64,000 nt of DNA from Bradyrhizobium genosp. L (GCF_015624485.1 NZ_CP061378.1:6907501-6971500); one strand, 5' to 3'. Positions 8,236 through 17,377 are shown, numbered from the stretch's first letter. Numbers and translations are program-made. The notes: generated by a model not told the origin, from the letters alone.

Positions 8236-9552
8236 CTAGCCTATCATGCGCTGCGGCAGCCAGGTCGCAAGCAAAGGAAACAGGATCAGGATCACCAGCC
8301 GGATCAAATCGGTGATGACGAACGGCAGCACGCCGACGAAGATCGTCGACATGTTGACGTCCTTGATCACGCTCTTGATCACGAACACGTTCATGCCGAC
8401 CGGCGGATGGATCAGGCCGAGCTCGACGGTCATCACGATGATGATGCCGAACCAGATCGGATCGAAGCCGAGCGAGGTGACCACCGGAAACACGATCGGC
8501 ACGGTGAGGATCACCATCGCCATCGCATCCATCAGGCAGCCGAGCACCAGATACATCAGAAGGATCAGCGCCAGCACGCCATAGGGGCCGATGCCGAGCC
8601 CGGTGAGGAATTCGGTGACGTTCTGCGGCGTCTGGGTGATGGTGAGGAAATAGCCGAAACACAATGCGCCGATCAGCACGGTGAACACCGCGGCCGCGGT
8701 GCGGGTCGCCTGCAGCAGCGATTGCAGGATGCCGTCCTTGGTCAGCTTGCCGCGCAGGATGCCGATGATGAAGGCGCCGACCGCACCGACCGCGCCGGCC
8801 TCGGTCGGAACGAAGAAGCCGCCATAGAGGCCGCCGATCACGAACAGGAACAATAGCAGCGGCGACCAGACGTCGCGCAGCGCAGCCAGGCGCTCGCTCC
8901 ACGCGGCCTTCTTTCCCGCCGGCAGGAATCCCGGCCGGGTCACGCCGATGATACCGATCGTGATCATGTGCATGAGGATCGCGAGCAGGCCCGGGACGAC
9001 GCCGGCGATGAACAGCTTGCCGATGTCCTGCTGGGTGATGATGCCGTAGACCGCGAGCACGGTGGACGGCGGCAGCATCGCCCCTAACGTGCCGCCGACC
9101 GCGATCACGCCGGTCGAGAACGACTGCGGATAGCCGAAGCGGCGCATCTCGGGATAGGCCACCGCCGAGAAGGTCGCGGCGGTCGCCACCGACGAGCCGG
9201 AGATCGCGGCGAAGCCGCCGCAGGCGGCGATGGTGGCGATGCCGAGCCCGCCCTTCCAGTGGCCGACGAAGGTGTTGGCGGCGCGGAACAGCTCGCGGCT
9301 GATGCCGGAGACGGAGACGAATGCGCCCATCAGCAGGAACATCGGGATCACGCCGAACGAATAATCGGTCACCGTGCGCATCGTGGTCTGGCCGACCAGC
9401 TTCAGCGCCGGCGCAAAGCCGGTGAGATAGCCGAAGCCGGTGATGCCGACGAGGCCCATCGCCATGCCGACCGGCACGCGGAGCAGCATCAGAGCGAACA
9501 GGCAGACAAAACCGATGACGGCGACGGTCTCGGGACTGAGGTCAAGACTCAT
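8236..9552 (-). CDS. TRAP transporter large permease (DctM type)
   Basis: A 438-residue inner-membrane protein with about a dozen hydrophobic segments, the size expected of the TRAP large subunit. DctM-like stretches include GGLGIATIAACGGFAAISGSSVATAATFSAVAYPEM and PPSTVLAVYGIITQQDIGKLF (each quoted in part). It forms the Na+-dependent channel for a substrate delivered by the periplasmic subunit. It is second to last in the operon binding protein - small permease - large permease - DUF3237, with 6 bases between it and the small subunit. The substrate is probably an aromatic or other organic acid because pobA is divergent from the operon; this is inference. Confidence 0.92.
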   Translation of the reverse strand: MSLDLSPETVAVIGFVCLFALMLLRVPVGMAMGLVGITGFGYLTGFAPALKLVGQTTMRTVTDYSFGVIPMFLLMGAFVSVSGISRELFRAANTFVGHWKGGLGIATIAACGGFAAISGSSVATAATFSAVAYPEMRRFGYPQSFSTGVIAVGGTLGAMLPPSTVLAVYGIITQQDIGKLFIAGVVPGLLAILMHMITIGIIGVTRPGFLPAGKKAAWSERLAALRDVWSPLLLFLFVIGGLYGGFFVPTEAGAVGAVGAFIIGILRGKLTKDGILQSLLQATRTAAAVFTVLIGALCFGYFLTITQTPQNVTEFLTGLGIGPYGVLALILLMYLVLGCLMDAMAMVILTVPIVFPVVTSLGFDPIWFGIIIVMTVELGLIHPPVGMNVFVIKSVIKDVNMSTIFVGVLPFVITDLIRLVILILFPLLATWLPQRMIG

Positions 9553-9558
9553 CGCCGG

Positions 9559-10125
9559 CTACTCCGCGGTCTTGATCTTGGCATCGTGGATGTCTTCCGG
9601 ATGGAAGATCAGCCGCCAGGTGCGAATCGCGATCAGCAGCACCGCGGAGACGTCGCCGATCCACGACACCAGGAAGAACGGCCAGACCGGCACGCCGAGG
9701 TCCATGGTGACGATGTGGCTGTTGCGGGTATCGATCACCTTGTCGACCAGCGTGTAGGTCTGCACCGTCACCACGAACAGCAGCACCAGCGTGGCGAAGA
9801 TGTCGATCCAGCGCTGATGGCGCGGCGAGGAATTGGCCCAGACCAGGTCGACAGTGATGTGGGTGCCGCGATAGCTGGTCGCCGCGATGCCCCAGAAGAT
9901 CAGGATGCCGAGCAGGAATTGGCCGAAATTGTAATAGTCGGGGATCGTGACCGCGAAGAATTTACGCATGAACACCGCGGTGAAGGTGTTGAGCGCGACG
10001 ACGCCGACGAAGAACGCCGCGACCCATTCGATGGAGTCGATGAAGCGGTCCATGATGTTCTTGCGCGCCGGCGCCGGCGGGCCGGTGATGGCGCCGTCCT
10101 GGGTGACTTCGGATGTTGTGGCCAT
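9559..10125 (-). CDS. TRAP transporter small permease (DctQ type)
   Basis: A 188-residue protein with four hydrophobic segments typical of DctQ. It includes the motif region SYRGTHITVDLVWANSS, which in DctQ proteins carries the H-I-x-V/M-D pattern. The first ~25 residues are polar. It pairs with the adjacent large permease. It is separated from the binding-protein gene by about 140 bases that contain a family C inverted repeat, so the stoichiometry between binding protein and permease could be set post-transcriptionally. Confidence 0.88.
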   Translation of the reverse strand: MATTSEVTQDGAITGPPAPARKNIMDRFIDSIEWVAAFFVGVVALNTFTAVFMRKFFAVTIPDYYNFGQFLLGILIFWGIAATSYRGTHITVDLVWANSSPRHQRWIDIFATLVLLFVVTVQTYTLVDKVIDTRNSHIVTMDLGVPVWPFFLVSWIGDVSAVLLIAIRTWRLIFHPEDIHDAKIKTAE

Positions 10126-10159
10126 GATTCGATCTTCGTTTCCGACGGCTCGTCCGGCT

Positions 10160-10260
10160 CGTCATTCCGGGATGCGCCACTCGGCGCAGGCCCGGAATCC
10201 ATATTCACGATCGTGGTGATGGATTCCGGTCTCGCGACTTCGTCGCGCCCCGGAATGACG
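10160..10260. repeat. Inverted repeat, family C (copy 2), inside TRAP operon
   Basis: CGTCATTCCGGGATGCGCC pairs with the matching end at GCGCCCCGGAATGACG; the inner arms CCCGGAATCCAT / ATGGATTCCGG also pair. It lies between the TRAP binding-protein and small-permease genes. Confidence 0.8.
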
Positions 10261-10267
10261 ACGGGCC

Positions 10268-11290
10268 TCACATCCCCGCGTCGAACTTCTTCAGCGTGGC
10301 CTGCAGGTCGGCGTCGATCTTGTCGGCGTCGCCGCCCGCCTTCTTCACCGCCTCGGCCCAGCTGTCATGCAGCGGCTTGACCGCCTTCTTCCATTCGGCG
10401 AGCTGATCCGGCGTCAACGGATAGACCTCGTGGCCTTCCAGCGCCTTCATCTTGACGCGGCCATTGGCCTCGAAATCGGTCCAGGGGTCGGTGACCTTGG
10501 ATGCCCATTCCGGCGTGCAGTGATCGTCGATCACCTTCTTCTGGGCGTCCGACATCGAATTGTATTTGGCGAGATTGATGTTGTAGGTGAACACCGTGGT
10601 GTAGAGCGGCACGTCCATGTGGTACTTCACCACCTTGTCGATGCCGAACAGGAAGATCGAGCCCCAGGGGAAGGTGATCTCGTCGGCGACGCCGCGCTCG
10701 ATGGCGTCGCGGGATTCCGGCGCCGAGGCCTGCACATTGGTGCCGCCGAACATCTTCACCATCTCGCCGATCGTGCTCTGCGCCGGGCGCACCTTGACGC
10801 CGGAGAGGTCGCTCGGCAGCAGGATCTTCTTCTTGCCGTGCAGCGCGCCCGGATCGTGGATGAAGGCGAAGCACAGCTTGGTGTCCTTCATCTCGGTCGG
10901 CGCGTATTTGTGGTACCACTCGTTCAGCGCCAGCGTGCCCTTCTTGCCGTCGGAGAAGGTGAACGGAAGCTGGCCGGCGGCCGCGATCGGGAAGCGGCCG
11001 GGCTGATAGCCGGGATTGACATAGGTGACGTCGGCGATGCCGTCGCGCGCCATGTCGTAATGGTCGAAAGCCTTGCCGAGCTGCTCGGACGGAAACACCG
11101 TCACCTTGATGGTGCCGCCCGAGGCCTTCTCGATGTCTTCGGCCCAGAGCTTGGTCGCCGGCACCAGCGGATGCGCCGGCGGCACCCAGAGCGACACTTT
11201 CAGATTGACGGTCTTGTCCTGTGCCAGCACGGGCGCTGCGACCGGCACGACGGCGGCTGCCATCAGCAGCGCCAACAATGTCTTCCTCAT
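10268..11290 (-). CDS. TRAP transporter substrate-binding protein (DctP type)
   Basis: A 340-residue periplasmic binding protein. It has a clear signal peptide (MRKTLLALLMAAAVVPVAAP, cleavage about ALA-Q) and DctP features such as LWVPPAHPLV, WAEDIEKASGGTIKV and FPSEQLGKAFDHYDMARDG. A central Arg (KVRPAQSTIGEM) normally binds the substrate carboxylate. I chose ATG at 11290 rather than the preceding GTG because GGAGGAG sits at good distance. It is the first gene of the operon and divergent from pobA, with two palindromic operator candidates in the shared upstream region. The likely cargo is 4-hydroxybenzoate or a related acid (inference). Confidence 0.9.
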   Translation of the reverse strand: MRKTLLALLMAAAVVPVAAPVLAQDKTVNLKVSLWVPPAHPLVPATKLWAEDIEKASGGTIKVTVFPSEQLGKAFDHYDMARDGIADVTYVNPGYQPGRFPIAAAGQLPFTFSDGKKGTLALNEWYHKYAPTEMKDTKLCFAFIHDPGALHGKKKILLPSDLSGVKVRPAQSTIGEMVKMFGGTNVQASAPESRDAIERGVADEITFPWGSIFLFGIDKVVKYHMDVPLYTTVFTYNINLAKYNSMSDAQKKVIDDHCTPEWASKVTDPWTDFEANGRVKMKALEGHEVYPLTPDQLAEWKKAVKPLHDSWAEAVKKAGGDADKIDADLQATLKKFDAGM

Positions 11291-11340
11291 CACGTCTCCT
11301 CCTCTCCATCACGGCGGGCTTGGCGCCCGGTCTCATTACT

Positions 11341-11353
11341 TAACATGTTATAT
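11341..11353. promoter_or_regulatory. Palindrome upstream of TRAP operon
   Basis: TAACATGTTA is a perfect 10-bp palindrome, followed by TATATATTTC. It lies about 50 bases upstream of the binding-protein start codon. The GTTATAT string in it recurs at 11484 on the pobA side, suggesting one regulator acting on both promoters. Confidence 0.45.
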
Positions 11354-11484
11354 ATTTCGTCCGCATGTTCAAGACGAAATGCGCCGGCACGGACGCCACG
11401 TCGCACCCGGGCCCCATCCCGCCGTCTGCCATCTTGCGTTGCGGCGAACGCGGTTCGAGACGCAGACGCGCCTTGCCAAAACCG

Positions 11485-11509
11485 TTATATGATATAATTG
11501 CCATGGCAA
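11485..11509. promoter_or_regulatory. Two adjacent perfect palindromes upstream of pobA
   Basis: TTATATGATATAA (11485-11497) and TTGCCATGGCAA (11498-11509) are perfect dyads placed end to end, 62-87 bases before the pobA start codon. They are operator candidates; no regulator gene is adjacent. Confidence 0.5.
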
Positions 11510-11526
11510 GTTGACGGCGGCCGTGA

Positions 11527-12741
<1,215 letters not shown>

Positions 12742-12748
12742 GCGGTGC

Positions 12749-12840
12749 CGTAGGGTGGGCAAAGGAGCGCAAGCGACGTGCCCACCATCACAAGCACGGA
12801 GCAAGACTGGTGGGCACGCTTTCGCTTTGCCCACCCTACG
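12749..12840. repeat. Intergenic inverted repeat, family A (copy 1)
   Basis: CGTAGGGTGGGCAAAG and CTTTGCCCACCCTACG form the ends; inner arms CGTGCCCACCA / TGGTGGGCACG also pair. It follows the pobA stop codon. Confidence 0.85.
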
Positions 12841-12955
12841 CTTCGGACCCGCTTTCAAACACACGCACAAATCCCGCTTAAAACTTTGTAGGCGGTGAAA
12901 GCGCCGGCGACATCGCGTTGAATGGCGGCAACGAAACGCCATCAGCGAGCTTCAC

Positions 12956-13396
12956 ATGACCACCGATGCATCCGTCGTCGATATCCCGGCCGGCTTCGAG
13001 CCGCTTTTCCGCAAGAGCCCGCTTACCGAACCCTGGGAGCCGATCTACGCCAGGAAGACCGACAAGGCCGTGATCATCGGACTGCGGCTGGCGCGGCCGC
13101 ACACCAACGGCCGCGGGCTGATCCATGGCGGGCTGATCGCAGCGCTAGCGGACAACGCGATGGGCTATAGCTGCGCCCAGGCGACGGACTGGAAGACCAC
13201 CTTCGTGACCATCTCGCTTGCGGTCGATTTCATCGGCACCGCCAACATCGGGCAGTGGCTTACGATCGAGAGCGACGTGCTCAAGACCGGCAGCACGATC
13301 TGCTTCGCGCAGAGCCTGATCAAAGCCGACGACGTCACCATCGCGCGCGCCAATGGCACCTTTCGCGTGGTGCCGAAGAAGCAGCCCGCGAACTAG
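12956..13396 (+). CDS. PaaI-type hotdog-fold thioesterase
   Basis: A 146-residue protein of the hotdog thioesterase superfamily, which hydrolyses acyl-CoA thioesters in the cytoplasm. The central signature is HTNGRGLIHGGLIAALADNAMGY, quoted here in part as GLIHGGLIAALADNAMGY. In it the HGG turn and following Asp contribute to the active site. The rest shows the expected beta strands (TTFVTISLAVDFIGTA). The stop codon overlaps the stop of the convergent LysR gene in CTAG. Its substrate is not evident from context. Confidence 0.8.
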   Translation: MTTDASVVDIPAGFEPLFRKSPLTEPWEPIYARKTDKAVIIGLRLARPHTNGRGLIHGGLIAALADNAMGYSCAQATDWKTTFVTISLAVDFIGTANIGQWLTIESDVLKTGSTICFAQSLIKADDVTIARANGTFRVVPKKQPAN

Positions 13397-14286
13397 CCAA
13401 AACGCCAGTCGGTGATCTCGGTGACGAGGTCGATGAAGGTCCGCACCTTGGCCGACAGCAGCCGCGTCGTCGGATAGACGATGTGGATCGGCACCGCCGG
13501 CTGCTCGAACTCGGCGAGTACGATCCTGACCCGGCGCGCTTTCAGCGATTCGGCGGCCTGGTAGAACATCAGGCGCGTCAGCCCGCCGTCCTGCTCGGCA
13601 TACTGGATCGCGGCATCGGAGCTGTTGCTGGTGAAGCGCGGCGAAACCGCGACGCGGATCTCGCGGCCCTCCTCCACGAAGCGCCAGTCCGGCTCCGCGG
13701 TCATGGCGCCGAACTGGATGGTGTCGTGGCTTGCGAGATCGGCCGGCCGTTTCGGCTCGCCGCGGCGCTTGAGATACCCCGCCGAGGCCACCACGATCCG
13801 GCGCATGTCGCCGACATGCCGCGCCACCAGCGTCGAATCGGGCAGATGGCCGAGCCTGACCGCGAGGTCGACGCCGTCCTCGACCAGGTTGATCCTGCGA
13901 TCCGACAGCCTGAGATCGACGCCGACCTCGGGATAGCGCTTCAGATAGGCCGAGACCACCGGGTTGACATGCAGCCGGCCGAAACCGAACGGCGCCGAGA
14001 TCACCAGCCGGCCCGCGGGGCTGGTCCGCTCGCCCTCCACCGCCTCCTCGGCCTCGTCGACGTCGGCGAGGATGCGGCGCGCCCGCTGCAGATAGCGCGA
14101 GCCGGCGTCGGTCAGTGTCACCTGCCGGGTGGTCCGTTGCAGCAGCCGCGCGCCGAGCCGCTCCTCCAGCGCCGCGATCAGCCGCGTCACCGCCGACGGC
14201 GACAGGCCGAGCTTGCGCGCCGCCGGGGCGAAGCCCTCCAGGTCGGCCACGGCGACAAAGGCCTGCATGGCGTCGAAGCGATCCAT
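13393..14286 (-). CDS. LysR-family transcriptional regulator
   Basis: 297 residues. The N-terminal winged HTH is MQAFVAVADLEGFAPAARKL...SPSAVTRLIAALEERLGARL. It is followed by a periplasmic-binding-like effector domain of the CrgA/AphB type (AGRLVISAPFGFGRLHV). I chose ATG at 14286 (MDRFDAMQAF); the frame extends 12 codons upstream without a better start. It is divergent from the pyridoxamine-oxidase-like gene. The 118-base gap contains a perfect TGTCAATTGACA, so the usual arrangement of a LysR protein controlling its divergent neighbour is likely. Confidence 0.9.
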   Translation of the reverse strand: MDRFDAMQAFVAVADLEGFAPAARKLGLSPSAVTRLIAALEERLGARLLQRTTRQVTLTDAGSRYLQRARRILADVDEAEEAVEGERTSPAGRLVISAPFGFGRLHVNPVVSAYLKRYPEVGVDLRLSDRRINLVEDGVDLAVRLGHLPDSTLVARHVGDMRRIVVASAGYLKRRGEPKRPADLASHDTIQFGAMTAEPDWRFVEEGREIRVAVSPRFTSNSSDAAIQYAEQDGGLTRLMFYQAAESLKARRVRIVLAEFEQPAVPIHIVYPTTRLLSAKVRTFIDLVTEITDWRFG

Positions 14287-14316
14287 GGGACTATTGCACA
14301 TTAGGCAATAGTGAAG

Positions 14317-14328
14317 TGTCAATTGACA
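14317..14328. promoter_or_regulatory. 12-bp palindrome in LysR divergent promoter
   Basis: TGTCAATTGACA is a perfect dyad between the LysR gene (start 14286) and the oxidoreductase (start 14405). It is flanked by outer GCAAT...ATTGC repeats (about 14303-14335). A candidate LysR binding site. Confidence 0.45.
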
Positions 14329-14404
14329 AGATTGCTTACAAGCCGGAAATGCCCATGTTGCACGGTGAGGACGACCGCTTCGTCGCCCATGGCGGGAGGC
14401 TCAG

Positions 14405-15031
14405 ATGTCAGACGGCCACAGTGACGTCCGGTTCAGTGCGGCGGTCAAGGAGATCCAGACCCGTAAGGGGTCGCGCGAGGCGTATGCCGAGATGGAGGCG
14501 CAGGGCGGCACACGCACCGAGATCGATGAGAGCCTCGAAGCCTTCCTCGCCAACACCAACAGCTTTTATTTCGCGACCAGCTCGGCTGACGGGCAGCCCT
14601 ATATCCAGCACCGCGGCGGCCCGAAGGGCTTCATCAAGGTGCTCGACAAGCAGACGATCGCGTTCGCCGATTACAGCGGCAACCGGCAGTTCATTACCCA
14701 GGGCAATCTGTCGGAGAACCCGAAGGCGTTCATCTTCGTGATGAACTATGCCTACCGCCAGCGCATCAAGCTGTGGGGCGAGGCGAAGGTGGTCGAGGAT
14801 GATCCTGCGCTGACCCGCGCGCTGATGCCGCAGGGTTATCGCGCGCGGCCGGAGCAGGTGATCGTGTTCAAGCTTAAGGCGTGGGACATCAACTGCCCGC
14901 AGCACATCCCGCAGAAATTCGATGCGGCCGATGTCGCAGCCGCCCTCGGCTCGCGCGATCAGCGTATCGCAGAGCTCGAAGCGGAGCTCGCCGCATTGAA
15001 GGGCGAGCCCGCGCCTGCCCCGGCAGGCTAG
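14405..15031 (+). CDS. Pyridoxamine 5'-phosphate oxidase family protein
   Basis: A 208-residue FMN-binding split-barrel protein. The core (FLANTNSFYFATSSADGQPYIQHRGGPKGFIKVLD, shown in part as YFATSSADGQPYIQHRGGP) matches the PNPOx-like family that binds flavin and reduces diverse substrates. A terminal coiled stretch (DQRIAELEAELAALKGE) follows. ATG at 14405 is preceded by GGGAGG. Divergent transcription from a LysR gene suggests induction by a small molecule. True PdxH activity is unlikely given this length and sequence type; a flavin-dependent reductase or quencher is more probable (inference). Confidence 0.8.
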   Translation: MSDGHSDVRFSAAVKEIQTRKGSREAYAEMEAQGGTRTEIDESLEAFLANTNSFYFATSSADGQPYIQHRGGPKGFIKVLDKQTIAFADYSGNRQFITQGNLSENPKAFIFVMNYAYRQRIKLWGEAKVVEDDPALTRALMPQGYRARPEQVIVFKLKAWDINCPQHIPQKFDAADVAAALGSRDQRIAELEAELAALKGEPAPAPAG

Positions 15032-15125
15032 AGCGTTTCGAGCGAAGTGGATACCGGTTCGCGTGAAGGAACGCGTCAAAACAAAAACCTAGAGCTTCGT
15101 TCCGATTCCATCGGAACGGAGCTCT
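15029..15125. terminator. Hairpins between two convergent genes (family H-like)
   Basis: The stretch begins in the oxidoreductase stop codon. It ends in a strong stem at 15091-15125 (AGAGCTTCGTTCCGAT pairing with ATCGGAACGGAGCTCT) next to the GST stop codon. No T-run follows, so it is a hairpin barrier rather than a classical terminator. Confidence 0.5.
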
Positions 15126-15852
15126 AGGCCGCCTGCTGCAACGGCGCCCAGGCGAACTCGGGGTAATATCGCAGCATCATGCGGTCGGCATAGGCGGTGA
15201 GATTGTCGAATTTTTCGGTACGCGCGCGCAGCGGCGAATCGAAGAACGGCGTCAGGATCCCGGCGAGCATAGCGAACGCGGTGGCGTCGGTGCCGCAGGG
15301 CGCATTGCCCATCAGGTACGGCTTGTCGCCGAGTTGCACCGAAAGCGCAAACACCGAGCGCACCCCGAGATCGACGTCGTCGTCGGGCGCGTGACGGCCG
15401 AGGCCGCTCAGCAGATAGTTCTCGGCGACGCGAAACTGGGCGTCCTCGCGCAGCTTGTCGCGCATATGATCTGGCGCGCCGTCGAAGAAATGCGCGGGGC
15501 CCTTGGCGAAATTGGCGTCGTCGACCCAGCGCGCGCCGACCAGCGCCCAGTAGACGTGATGCTCGATCATGCGCTCATAGGCCCAGGCCTGCGCGCGGGC
15601 CTGCAGGCTGAGCGGCGCATCGAAATCGAAGCCGTATTTGCCTTCGACATGGGCGCGGATGAAGGTCGAATCGGCGATGGTCTCGCCGTCATCGGAGATG
15701 AACGGCAATTGCCCTTTGGGAGAGGCCGGCGGCATCGCCCGCTCCTTGACGTAGGAGAGCCCGGCCATCTTGAGCTGGACTTCGGTCTTGGTCACGAAGG
15801 GGCTGATCTCCGGCAGACCGAAGCCCGGGCCAAAGCCAAAAAGCGTAATCAT
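15124..15852 (-). CDS. Glutathione S-transferase family protein
   Basis: A 242-residue cytoplasmic protein with an N-terminal thioredoxin-like GST domain (MITLFGFGPGFGLPEISPF; KGQLPFISDDGETIADS carries the usual cis-Pro and Glu/Asp-Ser glutathione contact). A helical C-terminal domain follows. ATG at 15852 has AGGAGC upstream; a longer frame to 15930 runs through the operator and is rejected. The 24-bp inverted repeat at 15898-15921 lies 45 bases upstream of the start. It matches one before the small gene that precedes this one, so both are probably controlled by the adjacent HTH-WYL regulator. The substrate is unknown. Confidence 0.85.
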   Translation of the reverse strand: MITLFGFGPGFGLPEISPFVTKTEVQLKMAGLSYVKERAMPPASPKGQLPFISDDGETIADSTFIRAHVEGKYGFDFDAPLSLQARAQAWAYERMIEHHVYWALVGARWVDDANFAKGPAHFFDGAPDHMRDKLREDAQFRVAENYLLSGLGRHAPDDDVDLGVRSVFALSVQLGDKPYLMGNAPCGTDATAFAMLAGILTPFFDSPLRARTEKFDNLTAYADRMMLRYYPEFAWAPLQQAA

Positions 15853-15897
15853 ATGAAGCTCCTGATTGCCTGATCGTAAAGTGAGGCTAGCGTGGCC

Positions 15898-15921
15898 CTG
15901 CTGCCACCATGGTGTCAGCAG
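15898..15921. promoter_or_regulatory. Operator copy 1, HTH-WYL module
   Basis: CTGCTGCCA-CCATGG-TGTCAGCAG: two 9-bp arms (one mismatch as an inverted repeat) around a 6-bp spacer, 45 bases before the GST start codon. It overlaps the stop codon of the small upstream gene. The arms are identical to copy 2 at 16195. Confidence 0.7.
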
Positions 15922-16148
15922 TAGTGGCATTCACTGGCGAACGGCGGGACGTGAGCGAGGCGGCGAACCGCCTCGCTGACCCGCTTGACCACCCGCGCGC
16001 GGCCATACGACCAGACTGCGACGACCGACCGCGCCAGGAGCGCAATCAGGGCCCAGCGCATGTCGCCGGAGGTGGAGTAGACCGTGATCATTTGTTCCAG
16101 CGCGAAGGTCTGCGCGCGGCGGAAACCGAGTTCATCAAGATTCGTCAT
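15915..16148 (-). CDS. Small unknown protein in HTH-WYL module
   Basis: 77 residues beginning MTNLDELGFRRAQTFALEQM, with a weakly hydrophobic middle (ALIALLARSVVAVWSY) and a basic stretch (GRARVVKRVSEAVRRL). I do not recognise a family. The Arg-rich end faintly recalls short DUF1127-type proteins, but the motif is not there. Support for a real gene: ATG at 16148 with AAGGGAA about seven bases upstream, an operator 46 bases upstream identical in arms to that of the GST gene, and a position between a divergent regulator and the GST. Its stop codon lies inside the GST operator. It may sit at the membrane, which is inference. Confidence 0.55.
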   Translation of the reverse strand: MTNLDELGFRRAQTFALEQMITVYSTSGDMRWALIALLARSVVAVWSYGRARVVKRVSEAVRRLAHVPPFASECHYC

Positions 16149-16194
16149 GGACAAATTCCCTTCACTTGAGGTGTTGTGCTGGTATAGCCCCCGC

Positions 16195-16218
16195 CTGCTG
16201 CCAACATACTGTCAGCAG
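16195..16218. promoter_or_regulatory. Operator copy 2, HTH-WYL module
   Basis: CTGCTGCCA-ACATAC-TGTCAGCAG: same arms and same 6-bp spacer length as copy 1. It lies 46 bases before the small gene and 99 bases before the regulator, in their shared divergent region. Confidence 0.7.
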
Positions 16219-16317
16219 CAGCGCGGCGGGACGCGAAAAGGTGGCACGCCGAGCGGCCGAACGGCCTGTCGGCAGAGCTGTCAGAGAGTTGCCAAGAAAG
16301 TTGCGAAGAGAGCTGCA

Positions 16318-17016
16318 ATGCGACGCGCCGACCGGCTGTTTCAGATCATCCAGGTGCTCCGCCGCACGCGCAAACCGCTGACCGCGGATGCGATCGCGGC
16401 CGAGCTCGAGACCTCGAAGCGCACGATCTATCGCGACATCGCGAGCCTGATCGAGCAGCGGGTGCCGATCCGCGGCGAGGCCGGCATGGGCTACATCCTG
16501 GAGAAGGGATTCGACCTGCCGCCCCTGATGCTGACACCCGACGAGATCGAGGCCTGCGTGCTCGGCGCGCAATGGGTGGTCGGCCACGCCGATCCGGCGC
16601 TGGCGCGCGCGGCAGAGGACCTGATGGCCAAGATCGCCGAGACCGTGCCGGACCGGCTGCGGCCGTTCGTGCTGGAGCCGGCGAGCCGCGCGCGGTCGGC
16701 CTGGAACCGGGAGCCCGACCGCATCGACATGGTGAAGACGCGCAGCCAGATCCACGAGGGCAAGAAGATCACGCTGAACTATCGCGACGAGCAGGGCCGC
16801 CCCTCCGAGCGCACGATCTGGCCGATCGCGGTCGGCTATCACGAGGCGGTGCGGCTGCTCGCCGCCTGGTGCGAGCTACGCCGCGACTTTCGCAGCTTCC
16901 GCACCGACCGCGTCGTCGGCGCGGTCTATCATGACGACAAATATCCGGAGCGGCGCGACCTGCTCAGGGCGCGCTGGCGGCGCAGCCTGGTCTGGGAAGC
17001 ACCGAGGGACACTTGA
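16318..17016 (+). CDS. HTH-WYL (YafY-type) transcriptional regulator
   Basis: 232 residues. The N-terminal DeoR-like HTH (MRRADRLFQIIQVLRRTRKP then TADAIAAELETSKRTIYRDI) is followed by a WYL-type ligand domain (KITLNYRDEQGRPSERTIWP; LLAAWCELRRDFRSFRTDR). The start is ATG at 16318 with GAAGAGAG upstream; the longer frame to 16084 crosses the operator and the divergent gene and is rejected. It is divergent from the small gene and GST, and its stop overlaps the ATG of the cysteine-cluster gene (TGATG). It probably represses or activates the small gene and the GST gene through the two matching inverted repeats. Confidence 0.9.
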   Translation: MRRADRLFQIIQVLRRTRKPLTADAIAAELETSKRTIYRDIASLIEQRVPIRGEAGMGYILEKGFDLPPLMLTPDEIEACVLGAQWVVGHADPALARAAEDLMAKIAETVPDRLRPFVLEPASRARSAWNREPDRIDMVKTRSQIHEGKKITLNYRDEQGRPSERTIWPIAVGYHEAVRLLAAWCELRRDFRSFRTDRVVGAVYHDDKYPERRDLLRARWRRSLVWEAPRDT

Positions 17017-17345
17017 TGGTGGAAGATGTCGGAGCCGCAGCGGAGAGCCCCTGCCAGGCCTGCGGCGCCTGCTGCTCCTATTCGGAGAACTGGCCGCGCT
17101 TCACCATCGAGGACGATTCCGAGCTCGACCTGATCCCGGCAGAGTTCGTCAACACGCGCCAATCCGGCATGCGCTGTGACGGGGACCGCTGTTCGGCGCT
17201 ATCCGGCAAGATCGGCGTGGCGACGCGCTGCGAGGTCTATGCGGTGCGGCCGGAGGTGTGCCGCACCTGCATGCCGGGCGATGCCGAATGCGCGATGGCG
17301 CGGCGCCGGCACGGACTGCCGGCGATTCAGTCGCAGGCGACGTGA
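17016..17345 (+). CDS. YkgJ-family cysteine-cluster protein
   Basis: A 109-residue protein with ten cysteines. They are arranged as CQACGACC near the N-terminus, two in the middle (RCDGDRC) and four later (RCEVYAVRPEVCRTC...EC). This is the pattern of the YkgJ/UPF0153 zinc- or iron-chelating family. The ATG at 17016 shares bases with the stop of the regulator gene (TGATG), so translation is coupled. Pairing with a WYL regulator and a GST could point to redox or metal stress, which is inference. Confidence 0.82.
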   Translation: MVEDVGAAAESPCQACGACCSYSENWPRFTIEDDSELDLIPAEFVNTRQSGMRCDGDRCSALSGKIGVATRCEVYAVRPEVCRTCMPGDAECAMARRRHGLPAIQSQAT

Positions 17346-17377
17346 TCGGAGCTGCGCCTTCGCGTCGCCCGACGGTG

